A stretch of 64,000 nt of DNA, from assembly GCA_030374805.1 (NCBI GenBank), contig JARGSG010000074.1, positions 62,001 through 126,000 on the forward strand, written 5' to 3'. The translations under genes and the position numbers were made by a program. Source of the DNA: Gracilaria gracilis (Eukaryota > Rhodophyta > Florideophyceae > Gracilariales > Gracilariaceae). The notes beneath the pieces are model-generated. The model did not search any database. It saw nothing but the letters and a program-made list of their open reading frames with translations, and had not been told where the DNA came from. Shown one piece after another: positions 10,559-20,827 of the stretch (the first letter of the stretch is position 1; every line of letters begins with the position of its first letter).

Positions 10559-12103
10559 CAGTGAGCGAAATCCTTATACGACACCCCAGCTATTTGTCAG
10601 TTGCATGCATATTCTTCGTATCTGAAACTTCAAAGTTTTTGGCCTGGACGAAAGTATAAAAAAATAAGAAAAAAGCAAAAAAAGCCAAAAAGCTTTTGCA
10701 GAAACAAATATATCCTCTAAGAGGGTATTGAAGGGATAAAATTACTATACGACACGTGGAAAACTTTATCAAACTAGACACGTTACGATGACTCTAGTAG
10801 TCTGTTTTCATTCCCTGTCTTTCTAAGACAGACGCACAACGCTTTGTCATACTGTGAACGAGGTTTTAGCACGTGTTACGGTTAATTTTGTTCCACTCCG
10901 ACAAAACACATTCCACCAATTCTTCCACCGATGAAAACTGTCTCAAATTTGCGTACACACGCCTGGCAAGCAATCCCCAAAGGTTCTCTATCGGATTCGA
11001 ATCCGGGCTTTTTGCAGGCCAATCCATAACTTCGATATTCTTTGATGAAAACCAGTCCTTAGTAAACTAAGAAGTGTGAATAGCTGCATTATTTTGCTGA
11101 AATTCTTAACCTTCTACCATAGTCTTCGCTACAAAACTTAGCAAATAGTTCACCAGTGTACTGACATACTTCTTCACGTTTTGATTGCCGTGTAGTACGG
11201 CCAATTTTTCAACACCTGTTTCCCGAAAACAGCCCCAAACCATAACAAAAACTTCTTTTTTTGCCGTTTTGACACTACCTTTTGTTTTTTTACGCATATC
11301 ATGCCAGTAGTAGGCAAACCCGTCCAAACCATCCAAATTAAATGTCTTTTCATTCGAAAAGAAAACTTGAGAGCAATCACCCGGTGCCCATGCATGAAAT
11401 GTTTTGGTCCAATTTAGACAGAGAACTATGTGGTGTTGTTGGAGAGCGGGTGCCATTTCGATCTTCATGTGCTTTAGAAAAGATGTATGGGATAAAATTT
11501 GCTGCACACGTCTCTTAGATATTGGCAGTTTAAGAGCCGTTTTTAGCTGAGATACTGATTGGTGGCTTTCAGATGTCTCCTTTACTAGCAAACGCCGGGC
11601 TGTGGCGGAGAGTTTGCTGCCTTTTGTAGAAGTTTTCTTCTTTTCATACGCTGCGGGGTATCTGAGGTAACGGGTAATGACATTTTTACTGCGTTTCATA
11701 TTGTTTGAGATTGCTGAAACGGAAAGACCAGTGGCTTTAAAAGCTTTTAATTGGCCTTTTTTTTGTCGGTCAAGAATTTTCGTTTTGGCATATTGGATGT
11801 TTCTGAAACGAATTGACTACGCGTAGATGCTGTTGGCTGACGAAGTAATGGTGCTAAAGGGTTTCCAGTTGGCTACTAATAACTGTACTGCGTCTAGAAA
11901 GTGAACCTGTCGTATAACGACTTCGCTGAGTGAGGTAGCCGTTTGGTTCTTGCGTGAGAATGTGATCGCTTTGGGACATGGAAAAGGCTCATTTTATTCG
12001 TTTTTATGTAACGTATAGCTTATGTGAAGCACTTATTGTAAGCTTAAGTACAATCGCATGTGCGGGCAAAATCTGGGGTGTCGTATAGCCGTTTCGCGCA
12101 CTA
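10559..12103 (-). mobile_element. Tc1/mariner DNA transposon (inactive)
   Basis: A 1545-bp element bounded by about 31-bp imperfect terminal inverted repeats. The left reads CAGTGAGCGAAATCCTTATA then CGACACCCCAG; the right, reverse-complemented, reads TAGTGCGCGAAACGGCTATA then CGACACCCCAG. Both ends are flanked by TA (10557-10558 and 12104-12105), the target-site duplication of this superfamily. Additional internal copies of the CTATACGACAC motif near 10746-10756 and of its inverse near 11908-11917 suggest an IR/DR-type arrangement of transposase sites. The right end has lost the canonical first C (TAGTG instead of CAGTG). Confidence 0.9.
10866..11791 (-). pseudogene. Tc1/mariner transposase pseudogene
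   Basis: About 308 codons in essentially one frame, with two internal stops at the end of the core. The N-terminal helix-turn-helix is readable (FKATGLSVSAISNNMKRS). The core has the FSNEKTFNLDGLDGFAYYWH block, KKEVFVMVWGCF, QQNNAAIH, and AKSPDSNPIENLWGLLARR. The first two catalytic Asp positions (FSDEK and QQDNAAIH in the family) are both Asn, each a GAT-to-AAT change. The Glu of NPIENLW is intact. The in-frame stops fall just before EFQQNN (TAA) and in HTS-stop-FTKDWF (TAG). The longest uninterrupted piece is 11699-11106. The start codon is uncertain because an ATG at 11791 is one base out of frame. Confidence 0.9.
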
Positions 12104-13750
12104 TATATTTGGGTATGTAGACTGTGCTGGCTTGTTCTAGATTGCTGTCTTTCAACAGTTTACGAGAATGGCGCTAATTCCGAAGTAGCAAGGGTAGCGT
12201 TACTTTCTCGTTGCTTAAAATTTGAGCAACATGCAGAATCTATGCAGATGCTCAACACATGTGTTCAAAATCTAGTCAGTCACTAAAGCGGGACTGGTCT
12301 CGCTAGGCACTAAGTAAACTGAACTGAAAGACCCGGTAGGCGTGTGGTTGAAGCGCTCTGCGCCTCCCTCCTTTCTCCTGCTCCACTTTGCGCTCTCTCT
12401 ATTTATGCCACAACATGGTCCAGATTTTCGCGATACTGCTAGGAACGCTGCCTGAAATGCAGCATTCTGTTGTGAGGAAAGCATAATAGTGTGAAAAATG
12501 TTGTCATATCATTTAAACACCTTCTTTGCGCTTCGCTCTTATGCAGAGAAAAAATGTCAACTGGTATTGGATCATGAAACGTGAAAGCTACAGATATCGA
12601 ATTATTTCGGTCGGTAACACAGCCTTAGATTCGAAATGGGGAGCACAGAACCACCGCAAAGAAGGATAATGTGCCTAATGTGCCACTAACATAAAAGCAG
12701 CAGAACGAGAGCCGCTAATTCTGGTGTTTGGCGTTCAGAGCAGGAGATCACCATCTCTCTCAGGAAAACATGCTAGTAGTGACAGAAGATTTTTTTTCGT
12801 TCTAATTTGTGAATACGTTGGAGCGGTCGGTATTCTCATTTTTTTTTTTGCTGACGCGAAGAGCTGTAGAAAAATCGTTATTGATAACGTGCAGATCGAG
12901 CGTTTGGCAGAGTAGAGATCGCCAACGACGCCATCGGTTGCTTCCATTTTCCTCAATGCAATCGTGGACATTACATGATGCGGGTTGATGGGGCATGGGG
13001 TTGGTAGCTTGATATTCACACAATTGCTCTTTTGCTTGTCTTGCGATAGTGTCCATGTTGAGCACTCAAGACGGGATGTGGGAAGGCTATCAGCCAATTT
13101 AAGGCACCTTTTATCTCAAGTACGTGTTGGAAGCTATCAGTGTTGTTAGTCGTGCTCCCCGAGGAAAGAGTTTTTCTTCTATCCTCTGCCGCGCTTTGCT
13201 GTGCTCACGACATCATGCGGGTCGTCTACGGAGTTATGGATTTGGGTGCGGTCTGGTGAGTGACGACGTGTTTGTCGGGAATAGGACAAAACATACCAGC
13301 GTAAGCGGAAGAAACCGCATTACACGAACAACACTGCAAATCCTTACCGACGTAACGGAGAGGGACAGTGTGTCGATAGAGGTCTTCTCTACCGACAGTG
13401 TTTGTTGCTGTTTCTGGTACAGGTATTTGTCTAGAGGGTTGAAAGGCTAACCCTTGGGTTAGCACTGATACAGCTCCTTCCTGGTGCCTTTCTTGGCCGA
13501 CGTCGCTACTTTTACCGCATCGAATGCAGTGGTCGCTGGCGCAACTATGCACGGTACAGGAACTGTACCAGATTTCTGAAGTCGCTTGCGACCGCATCAC
13601 GCACGGCCGCTGCGTTAGCTCGTGCCGCGAGCACCCGCTTCCTCTGCTGCTGCGCGCGGCTGTCATGATGATCGTGTGCGAAGCGATTTTCATCGGCGAG
13701 AGTGCTGTGAATTCTGCTGACGATGAGGCGACGCGCAATTTTTGGAGCTG
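12104..13750. other. Intergenic, no gene recognised
   Basis: Open frames up to 170 codons occur on both strands around 12.7-13.75 kb, but they overlap as mirror images and none carries a family motif. The GC content rises from about 13.5 kb towards the IWS1 promoter. Confidence 0.5.
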
Positions 13751-13757
13751 TGCGCTT

Positions 13758-13878
13758 TATAAAAAAGGCCAAATTCAGCGCATACTGGACGGGCGTCTGG
13801 CTGCCGCAGCCAACGTGAGGACGCCACGCGCATGGAGCACGCGCCGGGTGCGTCTGTGGAACGCGCCGCGGTATAAAA
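13758..13878 (+). promoter_or_regulatory. TATA-like boxes upstream of the IWS1-type gene
   Basis: Two TATAAAA strings at 13758-13764 and 13872-13878 lie in an otherwise GC-rich stretch, 299 and 185 bp upstream of the ATG at 14057. The nearer one is at a plausible distance for a core promoter with a 5' UTR of about 150 bp. Neither is proven. Confidence 0.4.
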
Positions 13879-14056
13879 AGCGGCTGCCAACGCTACCGCC
13901 CACTGGGAGTGTCTCTACGCAACTCTCCACCGCGTCGCGCTCTTCTTCTTCTTACCCGCCCCCTCTGACCCGACCCCCCTGCGCCAGAGCGCTCGGCCGT
14001 CTTCCTCCCGGCTTTCTCTCCATCCAGCTCGCCGCTTCGCGCGCTGCTACGTACAT

Positions 14057-15547
14057 ATGAGTAACGTTATCGAGGACGTGTTCGGTTCGGACTGGGGCTC
14101 CGACATTGAGCTTCGCAACGAAATCTCGGACGCCATTAAGAATACGGACGAGAAGGAGGGCGAACCCAGTGGTAAGCCGTCGTCATCAACCACCCCTTCG
14201 CAGCGAGAAAAGGCCTCGTCTGCCCTGGACGATTCCCACTCCCCGCCGCCCGACAGAAAGCCGTCCAAACATTCCTCCCCACACAATTCGGACTCGGAAA
14301 GGCGCCCGACTTCGAAGCGTGCGTCGTCACCCTCACGCGGTCGCCGCTCTTCTGCCAGACGGTCGGACGATGAGTATGCTAGTGGCGTCCAGTCCGGTGG
14401 TGCTGCTTCCAGTGAGGATGAACGACAGGCGGAACGTCGTCGCCGGCGAGAGAAAAAGCGCCGTTTAATGCGCGATTCGTCCAAAAAGAACAAGCGCATC
14501 AAGAGGGAAAGGCGCTCGTCTCCGGAACTCGAGGGCGATTCGGAGGAAAATGAGCAGGTTGAACCGCGTAGAAGACGCCGATCATCGGCCGCGAAGCCAG
14601 TTGAAGAGGAGCCTGCTGAGGAACCGGAGCCGGAGCCGGAGCCGGAGCCGAAACAGGAGAAGCCAAAGACCGAATTTGAGAGAGTGCTGGATGATGCGAA
14701 GGCTATGAGACGACCGAGAGCGAAGGAAATGGATGATAACGTAGTCCGCACGCAGAGTCTGGACTTTTTGGAGAAGATGATGAAGGCTCGTGACGATGAT
14801 ATGAGAGCGTATCGCAGCGGCAAACCGGCTCTCAACAAGCTTAAGATGCTCAGAACGGTGGAATTGATGATCATGAAGACCAGCCATCGAGAAATGTTGT
14901 TGGATCACATGTTGTTAAATGTGATTAAGGCTTGGCTAGATCCAATGCCTGATGGAACGTTACCTAACTTAACCATTCGACAGAGTTTGTTACAAATCTT
15001 GTCGGACATGCCTGTTGACAACGATTGGATTGAGCGATTGGAGAGTTCTCAAGGTTTGGGTAAGCTGATTCATTACTTGGCTACGAAGGATACAAATGCC
15101 GCTAATCGACGCGTCGCTGAGAAACTCATGATGAAATGGTCGCGAGTTGTGTATCAGACAAACGCCAACTTTCACGACCTGTTGGAAGAGTACGCGCGCC
15201 CAGATAACGGAAATCGAATTCCTTCAGAAGGCGTGGCGGCAGAAAGACGCCATGCATTGGATCAGCTACGCTCGTTCAAGTCAAAGAGACAGAAGCTGGA
15301 GTCCATCAAGCCTTACCCCGGAAAGGAGCGTTCGCAAGTTCTGGCAGCGATTCCAAGACCGTCTCCTATGTTGTACACTACACTTGCGGAGAGCGAGACG
15401 GTGGTAAGCCAAAAGTCGATTCGCGGAGGACGCAATGCTAAGGGGGCGCCGCGCAAGGTCAGCAAGACTATCTCGGATCTTCGCCGCAATAATAAGAGAG
15501 GGTCTGCTAGGGCCTCTCGACCGTCCATCAATGGCAGGGATCGATGA
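14057..15547 (+). CDS. IWS1: IWS1/Spn1-type transcription elongation factor
   Basis: A 496-residue single-exon protein. The first ~200 residues are disordered, rich in Ser, Arg, Lys and Glu, with acidic clusters, basic KRRLMRDSSKKNKR-like nuclear signals and a Pro-Glu dipeptide repeat around residue 190. Residues ~248-370 form the conserved helical TFIIS N-terminal (LW) domain: LLDHMLLNVIKAWLDPMPDG, LPNLTIRQSLLQILSDMPV, LGKLIHYLATKDT, then AEKLMMKWSRVVY. This layout is typical of IWS1/Spn1, the nuclear factor that binds SPT6 and travels with RNA polymerase II. A basic tail follows. The ATG is the first in frame and is preceded by TATA-like boxes. The gene is convergent with CK1. Family assignment is secure; the N-terminal half is too variable to compare. 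Confidence 0.92.
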   Translation: MSNVIEDVFGSDWGSDIELRNEISDAIKNTDEKEGEPSGKPSSSTTPSQREKASSALDDSHSPPPDRKPSKHSSPHNSDSERRPTSKRASSPSRGRRSSARRSDDEYASGVQSGGAASSEDERQAERRRRREKKRRLMRDSSKKNKRIKRERRSSPELEGDSEENEQVEPRRRRRSSAAKPVEEEPAEEPEPEPEPEPKQEKPKTEFERVLDDAKAMRRPRAKEMDDNVVRTQSLDFLEKMMKARDDDMRAYRSGKPALNKLKMLRTVELMIMKTSHREMLLDHMLLNVIKAWLDPMPDGTLPNLTIRQSLLQILSDMPVDNDWIERLESSQGLGKLIHYLATKDTNAANRRVAEKLMMKWSRVVYQTNANFHDLLEEYARPDNGNRIPSEGVAAERRHALDQLRSFKSKRQKLESIKPYPGKERSQVLAAIPRPSPMLYTTLAESETVVSQKSIRGGRNAKGAPRKVSKTISDLRRNNKRGSARASRPSINGRDR

Positions 15548-16666
15548 AGGGCTTTTGGTTTTTTCGCGAGAGAAGAGTGGTGTGGTGTCAAGCCTTAACG
15601 GATACACAAAGGGTAGGGGGCTTTCGGGTGTGTAGATAGATGTAACAGCACTGGTAAAGGGGACAGGGCTTTCCTCTTCAACCTGTGTTCTCGTATCGAT
15701 TAAAAGGGTCGCGTGTATGCAGCACAACAGCCACATCAAGTGGAAGGCGCCGCATTTGCCCTGATGGCGAAGCGACCGCTCGCATGACGCCTATCCAACG
15801 GCACACGGACTCGACGGGAGGCGGGCGTTTCGATGCCACTTGGTGGCGATCTCATGACGCCGCGTCCCGCGTGTAAGCGCTGCCAAAGGGCGTCAACACA
15901 CACTGCACACTCGGAACGCACGCACAACACATCACGCGCCGTTGCTGCCCCGCCACACGCCGCCAATTTCGTCTACGTCCTGCGTCCGCCGTGTCGTTCA
16001 CATCACACATCGCTTTCGGTTTCAAAATTCGAACGCAGTCGCGTCACAGTTGTCGCAGCTCGCGCATAACCTTTACCAACGTAGCACTCATCCTCGCGCC
16101 ACACCAGTGTCAGTACGCTCTCAGCACGTCTTTGCACTCTTCAGAAGTACGTTTAGTTGCTTTTAACAATAAGGACCTTACAACAGCAAGTCACACTGTG
16201 ATGCCACCCAGAAATCGATTCTGTTCTGCATAACACTCCCTCGTTACCTTGGCAAAAATTAAAAGCACAGTATGATTCTCTCATCTTCTACTTGCTTCTC
16301 CACCAGCTTCCAAGCGTTTTTCTTCTCCAGCGTGCACTGCGCTCATCATTCCCGCTGACAATCAGCAGTATACAACAAGAAAAAGACATCTTGGAGGAGA
16401 ATAAACCGGAGCTCCAAAACCCCGAACAATTGTAGATACAGACACAACACACTCTCCCTCAGCCACAGAAGAACTAATTCTATGTAGCAAACTTGAAGGC
16501 AACGATTGCCACTCCGTAGCACAAAACCCCCCTGAATAACACAGAAATAGAAAAACTGTAGGCAAAACACGAGCGCTTTACCAACCGGAACCCACTGCAC
16601 TACAAAGCTCGCCTCTGACGTAAACCTCCAGTAAAGAAAAACCGTAACAAAGAGCGACACACCCGT
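15548..16666. other. Convergent intergenic spacer between IWS1 and CK1
   Basis: About 1.1 kb between two 3' ends. No coding motif was found. It presumably holds the 3' UTRs and termination signals of both genes; no clear polyadenylation hexamer could be singled out. Confidence 0.5.
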
Positions 16667-17935
16667 CTAACGCCTACCAATAGAAGGCAAGCGCATCCGT
16701 GTCCTCTGCGTACCCGCATTGTCCTTTCGAACGTCACCGTTACGGTTTGCGTCGCGGTGTCGTCCACCAATATCTGGCAAGACGGCGCCCGATGCTCCAC
16801 CAGCCGCGCCCGCGCCTTGAAACAGACCAGCGTTATGTGCGCCCGACACGCCCGCGTTCGCTGCAGCGCCATACGCCGCATTGTTGGGCGAGTTATACTC
16901 TATAGGCTGAGGCTGCTGCGTAGCCAAGTTGGCTGCAAACTCCTGCGTACGCGCATGTTGCATTTGCGGCATGAGCACTTGAGGTCCGGCTGGGGTGGAT
17001 GAGGACGCGGCCGAATCCTGGGTCTTCATGAGTGTCCAGTCGAAAATGCTGTCGTCGGCAAAGCCTTCTCTGAGATACAAGTCGCGGAAGAGGGCGCGTA
17101 GGTAGGCGTAGTCCGGCCTGTCGTCGAAGCGGAGCGAACGGCAATACCTGAGGTAGGTGGCAAACTCGGGCGGGTAGTGTTTGCACAGCTCGTTGATGGA
17201 GGTGGAGACCTTGCGGTCGGAAATCTTCTGGTACTTTTGCTTCTTGGTGGCGGCACGCAGGCCCTGCCATGGGAGCGAGCCGCGGTTGAAGTACATGAGC
17301 ACGAAGCCGAGCGACTCGAGGTCGTCACGACGGCATTGCTCAATGCCGAGATGGGTGTTGATGGAGGCGTAGCGGGCTGTGCCGGTGAGGTTCTTGTTCT
17401 CTCTGTAGGGGATGTGAACGTGTGTCTTGTGGTCGCGGTACTTTTTGGCAAGGCCAAAGTCGATGATGTAGACGATGTTGGCCTCCTTTCCGAGGCCCAT
17501 CAAAAAGTTGTCGGGCTTAATGTCGCGGTGCAGGAAGGATCGCGAATGAACGTACTCGATCCTCTGGATCATCTGGTCGGCGAGCATGAGCACGGTCTTG
17601 AGCGAGAAGCGGCGATGACAAAAGTTGAACAGGTCCTCGAGTGAAGGGCCCAGCAGATCGATGGTCATGACGTTGTACTCGCCCTCGACGCCGTACCAGC
17701 GGACGCGGGGGATGCCAATGACGGGGTGACCGTTGGGCGATATGTTGAGGTAGCGGTAGATCTTGCTCTCGTAGATGAGCTGCGGGTGCTTTGTCTTGAT
17801 GCTCTCGAGCTTGACAGCGACCTCCTCGTTGGTGTGGACGTTGATGCCGATGTAGATGTCGCCGAAGGAGCCGGCGCCAATGCGACGGCCGAGGCGCCAC
17901 TTGCCGCCGACTCTGAGGTCTGTAGCGTATGACAT
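16667..17935 (-). CDS. Casein kinase 1 (CK1 delta/epsilon-type) Ser/Thr kinase
   Basis: 422 residues from the ATG at 17935. An open frame extends upstream to 18307, but that part translates to low-complexity Pro/Ser runs over a poly-C tract and is judged 5' UTR. The kinase domain fills residues ~10-295: glycine loop [11 protein letters not shown] (20-30), catalytic Lys42, CK1-specific [10 protein letters not shown] (95-103), HRDIKPDN (136-143), DFG (159-161), and [18 protein letters not shown] with CRRDDLES in place of the APE motif. These are hallmark CK1 features. The C-terminal ~120 residues are Gln/Ala/Gly-rich and end in a basic stretch, as in CK1 isoforms with variable tails. The family phosphorylates pre-phosphorylated or acidic sites in signalling, trafficking and clock control. 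It is divergent from the ACSF3-like gene. Confidence 0.95.
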   Translation of the reverse strand: MSYATDLRVGGKWRLGRRIGAGSFGDIYIGINVHTNEEVAVKLESIKTKHPQLIYESKIYRYLNISPNGHPVIGIPRVRWYGVEGEYNVMTIDLLGPSLEDLFNFCHRRFSLKTVLMLADQMIQRIEYVHSRSFLHRDIKPDNFLMGLGKEANIVYIIDFGLAKKYRDHKTHVHIPYRENKNLTGTARYASINTHLGIEQCRRDDLESLGFVLMYFNRGSLPWQGLRAATKKQKYQKISDRKVSTSINELCKHYPPEFATYLRYCRSLRFDDRPDYAYLRALFRDLYLREGFADDSIFDWTLMKTQDSAASSSTPAGPQVLMPQMQHARTQEFAANLATQQPQPIEYNSPNNAAYGAAANAGVSGAHNAGLFQGAGAAGGASGAVLPDIGGRHRDANRNGDVRKDNAGTQRTRMRLPSIGRR

Positions 17936-18487
17936 GGCGGGGGTGGCGGTTGTATGTGGAGGGAGAGGGGGTGGGGGGGGGGGGGGGGGGGGGGGGTTAC
18001 GGGGGGCCTTGAAGGCGGGTGGTGGAGAGGAAGTTGGAAATGGGAGTTTTGGTGGAAGACGGGGAAGGGGGGGGAAGGAGAGGGAAAGGACGGAGAAGAG
18101 GGAGCGAGGGGGTGGGGAGGGAAGCGCGGGGATGCGCGCGGGGCGGGGGCGTGGGGGGGGGAAGGGAGCGAAGACGGGACGGTGGAAGATTGTGCGCGCG
18201 AGGAGAGGCGGTGGTGGTGGGGAGAGCGCGGCGGGAAGGGCGCGGCGCGAGCGAGCGAGGAAGGCGCCAACGCGCGCACGTGAAATCGACTGAAACGCAG
18301 CGCCCACGCCGCATGGGCGCGCAACAGCAACCGCGGCTGACAGTGCTTACAGCCCGCCCTCAGCAGCCGCCGGCGCTGGCGCTGGCCGCGAGCGCGGCGC
18401 GTCCGGGGCGGCGGGGGAGATGCAGCCGCGCCGCGGCTGTGTGGGGAGGGGGGAGGGGGGCGCAGGCGGGGCGCGGGCGGCGCCTTG
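17936..18487. promoter_or_regulatory. Shared divergent promoter of CK1 (-) and ACSF3-like (+)
   Basis: A 552-bp GC-rich interval between two start codons facing away from each other. On the + strand it holds an uninterrupted run of 24 G (17973-17996), followed by ~280 bp of strongly purine-rich sequence (GGGGAAGG, GGAGAGGG-type blocks). No TATA box is visible. The arrangement implies a bidirectional promoter. Confidence 0.65.
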
Positions 18488-20011
18488 ATGACGCAGCTGT
18501 TCTGCGCGCTGCGCGCGGTGCGCGCGTCGCGGCGAGCCGTCGCGGACGCGGACGCGCGCTGGTCGTTCGCGACGCTGCTGGCGCGAGCGGAGCGCGTGGC
18601 GGAGCGCGTGGCGGGCGCGCAGCGCGTGGCGCTGTTCGTGCCGCCAACGCCGCCGTTCGTGCCCGCGCTGCTGGGCGCGTGGGCGGCCGGCGCCACGGCC
18701 GTGCCGCTGTCGCCGCTGTTCCCCGCCGCCGCGATCGCGCCGCTGCTGCGCGTCGCGCAGCCGCACGTCGTGCTCACCGCGCAGCGCTTGCGCCACGCGC
18801 TGCCGCCGCTCGCCTGCCCGGTCGTCACCGTCGACCAAGACGGCGCCGCGCTGCCCGACGCCGCGCTGCCCGACGCCGCGCCCGACGCCCGGCTGCACGA
18901 CCAGACGCGCTATGCGGAGCTGTGTGATCGCTTCGACCGCATGATGCCGCACGAGGCGCTGCTCTTCTTCACGTCGGGCACCACCGGCGTGCCGAAGGGC
19001 GTTGTGTGGACCGCCGACATGCTCATGTACCAGCTGCGCACGCTGTCGCACGCGTGGCGCTGGTCGCCGCAAGATCGCGTGCTCAACGTGCTGCCGCTGC
19101 ATCACATTCACGGCCTGGTCAACGTCGTGCTCAGCTCGCTGTACAACGGCGCGTCGCTGGAGATGCACTCCGCCTTCGACGCCCACTCCGTGTGGCGATC
19201 CATTCTGGGCGAGTCGCAGCTGCAGCCGCCCACCGTCTTCATGGCCGTCCCCGCCGTGTACAAGAAGCTCATTCTCTACTACCAAGCCGCGTCCGCGCGC
19301 GATCAGAGCGCCATGCGCCGCGCAGCCGCCCAGCTCAGGCTCTACGTGTGCGGCAGTGCCTCGCTTTCCAAGCCCGATTTCGATGCGTGGCACCGCATCT
19401 CTGGACATCACATCCTCGAGCGCTACGGTATGACCGAGACCGGTATGACGCTTAGTAACCTGTACGACAGCCGCAAGAACGGCCTGCTCGGGCTGCCGTT
19501 GCCGGGCGTGCACGCTGCTATTGAGCACGGACACCCTGCAGGCCAGCTGCTCATCAAGGGCCCGGGCGTCTTTTCGCACTATTACGGCATGCCGGACAAG
19601 ACGGAGCAGGCCTTCACGCCGGACGGCTGGTTCAAGACTGGCGACGTCGTCACAACAGATCCAGACACCGGTTATTATAAACTGCTGGGAAGGGAGAGCG
19701 CCGACATCATCAAGACCGGCGGATACAAGGTGTCGGCCTTGGAGATTGAGGATGTCATTCGCGAGTGCGATGGCGTCGTGGATTGCTGCGTCATTGGCGT
19801 GCCGGACGATGTTTTGGGGCAAAGAATTGCTGCCGCGCTCATTGTCGATCATACAAACGATGTCTTGAAACGCGTTCATCGCCGCGTTGAGAAATTTTTG
19901 CCCAAGTATAAGATCCCCAGGCAGTATCACGTTGTGGATGACTTTCCCAGAAATGTGATGGGCAAGGTGCAGAAGCAGATGCTTGGACTAAGGCTTGGTG
20001 TAGCAACATGA
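18488..20011 (+). CDS. ACSF3: ACSF3/AAE13-type malonyl-CoA (acyl-CoA) synthetase
   Basis: 507 residues, one exon, very GC-rich. It belongs to the acyl-adenylate-forming superfamily: the ATP-binding loop LLFFTSGTTGVPKGVV at ~158-173, RYGMTETGM at ~311, GWFKTGDVV at ~384, the hinge segment GRESADIIKTGGYKVSALEI at ~400-420, and the C-terminal catalytic Lys in NVMGKVQK. The combination GRxSADIIKxGGYKVSALE is characteristic of the ACSF3/AAE13 group, which activates malonate (and methylmalonate) with CoA and ATP, in mitochondria or plastids, supplying mitochondrial fatty acid synthesis and detoxifying malonate. The Arg-rich first ~20 residues could act as an organelle-targeting peptide. The ATG was chosen over an in-frame TTG one codon earlier. 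The exact substrate cannot be read from sequence. Confidence 0.9.
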   Translation: MTQLFCALRAVRASRRAVADADARWSFATLLARAERVAERVAGAQRVALFVPPTPPFVPALLGAWAAGATAVPLSPLFPAAAIAPLLRVAQPHVVLTAQRLRHALPPLACPVVTVDQDGAALPDAALPDAAPDARLHDQTRYAELCDRFDRMMPHEALLFFTSGTTGVPKGVVWTADMLMYQLRTLSHAWRWSPQDRVLNVLPLHHIHGLVNVVLSSLYNGASLEMHSAFDAHSVWRSILGESQLQPPTVFMAVPAVYKKLILYYQAASARDQSAMRRAAAQLRLYVCGSASLSKPDFDAWHRISGHHILERYGMTETGMTLSNLYDSRKNGLLGLPLPGVHAAIEHGHPAGQLLIKGPGVFSHYYGMPDKTEQAFTPDGWFKTGDVVTTDPDTGYYKLLGRESADIIKTGGYKVSALEIEDVIRECDGVVDCCVIGVPDDVLGQRIAAALIVDHTNDVLKRVHRRVEKFLPKYKIPRQYHVVDDFPRNVMGKVQKQMLGLRLGVAT

Positions 20012-20827
20012 CGTAAGGTTGCATGATCTATCTTTTTGCTATTCGTTGCTGTTCGGCAAGCATGTAAACGTAACCTTTACCTACCGCATCGAAATCATGA
20101 TCGCTTGCTTGCAAATGCACCGCTGCTGCTTGCGATTGTTCAAGGTGTGCGCGTGCGCTTGTGTTGCTTCGCCTTCTTGCTGTCGGCTCTCCTGCGCAGC
20201 TGTCATTGGCTGTATCTACGCTTGGTATGTACCGTTGGTACCGCCGTCATACTGTTTGCCGTTGATTTTGCTTGCTGCCTTCGTTTCTTGACGCTCGCCG
20301 ATGGGCGATCGCGCTTCTGCCAAAGCTTCGTCCTTGCAATACAGCGCCTAAACGTACACTGTCGCCCGTCTTCATGATCAACTGTGCTCTGCGATCTGCA
20401 TCTGCGATCTGCATCTGCTTATCATAGCTTAACTTGTGTCCAGCTGCACGTGAATTTATGCTAGCTAGCGCGTACTGGCGCATTCATGGCTGCACGTTGG
20501 CTAAAACGGCCACCTACAGTCGGCACGGCGCTCCGGCTGGACCGTAGCTCCTATTTTTCCTTGTCTGGCTTGAACTGTTCGACGCCAATTGTTCCACATG
20601 GTTCAGCCATCCGCTCTCAACTGACAAAAACGGCGCTACACAAATACGCTGCGCCTCTGACTTGGTGGTCAAGGTTTGTATGGTGTCGTGTTCACGATCG
20701 CTTTTACCTTTCCCTGTCTCCCTTGTGCAGCCGCAAACGTTGTCTGCTTAAAGGCTCTCTGCGTTGCTTCTTCTCACTGCCTCTGGTTTCGAGGTTTCGA
20801 TCCCAGTGCTCAATGCCATAGCCCATC
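20012..20827. other. Intergenic, no gene recognised
   Basis: Short overlapping frames only. A GCTAGCTAGC-like AT/GC mix and pyrimidine-rich tracts lie upstream of the next gene. No RNA gene or repeat was recognised. Confidence 0.5.

Noticed and set aside
10985-11005. tRNA B-box-like GGATTCGAATCCGG
   Set aside because: It lies inside the Tc1 transposase where it encodes SPDSNPIEN; no A box or cloverleaf surrounds it.
16667-16905. Short + strand frames over the CK1 tail
   Set aside because: Shadows of the kinase C-terminal coding sequence.
17936-18307. N-terminal extension of the CK1 kinase (124 residues)
   Set aside because: It is a Pro/Ser low-complexity translation of a C-rich tract including a 24-base homopolymer; CK1 proteins begin close to the kinase domain, and a good ATG lies there.
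18019-18927. 302-codon + strand frame over the CK1/ACSF3-like promoter
   Set aside because: Gly/Arg/Ala-rich translation of GC-rich DNA in the wrong frame of the ACSF3-like gene; no motif.
18347-19930. 527-codon minus-strand frame opposite the ACSF3-like gene
   Set aside because: Antisense shadow of a high-GC coding region; no domain, while the + strand frame has all adenylate-forming motifs.
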